Assembly (NCBI GenBank): GCA_028876585.1
Contig: JAGWRL010000081.1
Span: 1 to 7,793 of the forward strand
Origin: Pseudomonadota bacterium
GTDB taxonomy: Bacteria; Pseudomonadota; Alphaproteobacteria; Rhizobiales; Beijerinckiaceae
Reading direction: 5' to 3'
Length of the DNA stretch: 7,793 bases
Shown: in pieces, positions 6,815-7,793 of the stretch
How the letters are laid out: each line of letters begins with the position of its first letter
Position numbering within the stretch: position 1 is the stretch's first letter
Position numbers and translations under genes: made by a program
The notes under the pieces: model-generated
What the model saw: the letters and a program-made list of their open reading frames with translations, nothing else
What the model was told of the DNA's origin: nothing
Database searches by the model: none

Positions 6815-7651
6815 CTAAAACGCGAAGCGCGGCAGGATCACGTCCGGCATGACGCCGACCGCCGCGCAGCGCGCCAGCAATTGCGCCTCGCTCTCCTGCG
6901 CGTGGACGCCGGTGCGCACCAGCGCGGTGGCGAGGCCCGCTCGCGCGCCGCCGAGAATGTCGTGCGCGGGACTGTCGCCAACCGCCAGCACGCGCGCGCG
7001 CTCGATCGGCCCCAGCCGGCGCATCGCCTCCTCGTAGATCGCGGGATAGGGCTTGCCGAACCACTCGACGCGGCCGCCGAGGTCCTCATAGGCCTTGGCG
7101 AGGGCGCCGGCGCCGAACGCCTTGCCGTCTGATGTCAGCATTGTCATGTCGGGATTGGCGCAGATCGCCGGCCGCCCGCGCGCCGCCGCCGGCGCCAGCA
7201 GCCGCGAATATTCCTCCAGCGAATGCAATTGCGGCCGGCAGCCGGCGATCCAGATCAGCTCCGCCTCCTCCGGCGTCGCCACCTGCGTCAGTTCCAGCCC
7301 CTCCAGCGGCCGGTGCGCAGCGTCGCTGGTCTCGACCCAGGTTGGCGCGCCCGGGCGCAGATCGCGCCCGATCCGGCGCGCGATCTCGCCATGCGCGACC
7401 TCGCCCGAACTGAGCACGTCGAGAAAAGTCGCACGCGAAAAGCCGAAGCGCGCCAGCCGCGCCACATTGGCGGCCGAGCGCTTGCCGGAATTGCTGACCA
7501 GCAACACCTGCTTGCCGCGCGCATAAAGCTCGTCAAGCACGCCGCGCGCGTGGTCGTAGACGCCCGCCCCGTCGAGCAGCACGCCGAACTGGTCAACCAG
7601 AAAGGCGTCGTAAAGCTCCAGCAGTTCGGCCAGGCCGTGCGCGCGGATCAT
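6815..7651 (-). CDS. HAD superfamily class IIA hydrolase (TIGR01459-like)
   Basis: The product has 278 residues and follows the NagD-type layout of HAD phosphatases with a C2 cap. Motif I is FLVDQFGVLLDG with nucleophile D20. The usual second aspartate (D+2, general acid) is F22, as in the DQWG/DVWG-type TIGR01459 group. Motif II is LLVSNSGKR (S53). The cap region runs roughly 85-190 and contains ICANPDM. Motif III is WFGKPYPAIYEEA (K200) and motif IV is VGDSPAHDILGGARAG (D226, D231). It probably hydrolyses a phosphorylated small metabolite in the cytoplasm, but the missing acid makes the catalytic competence and substrate uncertain. The ATG overlaps the stop of the upstream FGGY kinase in an ATGA arrangement, with GAAGG 7 bases upstream, indicating translational coupling and a shared operon. 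The kinase neighbour suggests a role in the same sugar pathway, perhaps as a clean-up phosphatase. The family is firm; the substrate is unknown. Confidence 0.92.
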   Translation of the reverse strand: MIRAHGLAELLELYDAFLVDQFGVLLDGAGVYDHARGVLDELYARGKQVLLVSNSGKRSAANVARLARFGFSRATFLDVLSSGEVAHGEIARRIGRDLRPGAPTWVETSDAAHRPLEGLELTQVATPEEAELIWIAGCRPQLHSLEEYSRLLAPAAARGRPAICANPDMTMLTSDGKAFGAGALAKAYEDLGGRVEWFGKPYPAIYEEAMRRLGPIERARVLAVGDSPAHDILGGARAGLATALVRTGVHAQESEAQLLARCAAVGVMPDVILPRFAF

Positions 7652-7793
7652 GCGCCCGCCTTCGCCAGCAGCGCCGCGCCATAGGCGGCCTCGTCCGAGC
7701 GCGGCGCCAGCAGGGCCACGCCCAGCACGCGGGCGCGGATGCGCGTCCAGGCGGGGTTGCGCGCCCCGCCGCCGACCGAGCGCACGCTGCGCA
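7648..7793 (-). CDS. FGGY-family carbohydrate kinase, last 47 residues (5' end outside window)
   Basis: Reading the minus strand inward from the window edge gives an open frame that ends at a TGA at 7650-7648. The segment SVGGGARNPAWTRIRARVLGV followed by DEAAYGAALLAKAGA matches the C-terminal ATP-binding domain of FGGY kinases (GGGxRNxxWxxI and EAAxGAAxLA). These enzymes phosphorylate sugars or polyols such as xylulose, ribulose, glycerol or erythritol at the expense of ATP. Too little is present to name the substrate. The stop overlaps the HAD hydrolase start by four bases (ATGA). The nearby EryC-like epimerase makes an erythritol- or tetrulose-type kinase one possibility. The rest of the gene lies beyond the right edge. 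Confidence 0.85.
   Translation of the reverse strand, partial: RSVRSVGGGARNPAWTRIRARVLGVALLAPRSDEAAYGAALLAKAGA

Noticed and set aside
6503..7132. 209-codon plus-strand open frame across the repeat and the HAD gene
   Set aside because: It runs through a palindromic repeat and antisense to a well-supported HAD hydrolase, with no recognisable domain.
1..7793. CRISPR array, tRNA, rRNA, phage or insertion-sequence genes
   Set aside because: I saw no regularly spaced direct repeats, tRNA-like TTCGA arm context, rRNA-like stretch, integrase or transposase.

Overview
The window is very GC-rich and densely coding. It looks like chromosomal DNA of an alphaproteobacterium, most likely Hyphomicrobiales (Rhizobiales). 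The support is a CarB and GreA of alphaproteobacterial type lying side by side, an ELM1-family protein typical of that class, and a palindromic repeat of the kind scattered through Bradyrhizobium/Rhodopseudomonas/methylotroph-like genomes. The genus cannot be fixed from this sequence alone.

The left part (1-5691) is read on the + strand. It holds the 3' two thirds of carB (pyrimidine/arginine supply), an intrinsic terminator, greA (rescue of stalled RNA polymerase), a small exported protein of unknown function, an ELM1-family (DUF1022) protein whose start lies inside the preceding gene, and a complete soluble cytochrome P450. The P450 has a strong ribosome binding site and a plausible promoter of its own.

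The right part (5684-7793) is read on the - strand. In transcription order it holds the last 47 codons of an FGGY-family carbohydrate kinase, a HAD class IIA hydrolase joined to it by an ATGA stop/start overlap, a 195-base gap filled by a palindromic repeat element, and a TIM-barrel sugar-phosphate epimerase resembling EryC (D-erythrulose-1-phosphate 3-epimerase). A kinase, a HAD phosphatase-like enzyme and a sugar-phosphate epimerase side by side suggest catabolism of a small sugar or polyol, possibly a tetritol. The two halves meet tail to tail: the P450 and epimerase reading frames overlap by 8 bases, with no room for a terminator between them.

I see no rRNA, tRNA, CRISPR array, integrase or transposase gene. 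The most notable items are the kinase/HAD/epimerase module, the nested palindrome in the repeat element, the exported-protein/ELM1 gene pair, and the convergent gene overlap. I see no clear evidence of a wholly new system; most genes belong to known families, two of them with poorly understood bacterial roles.
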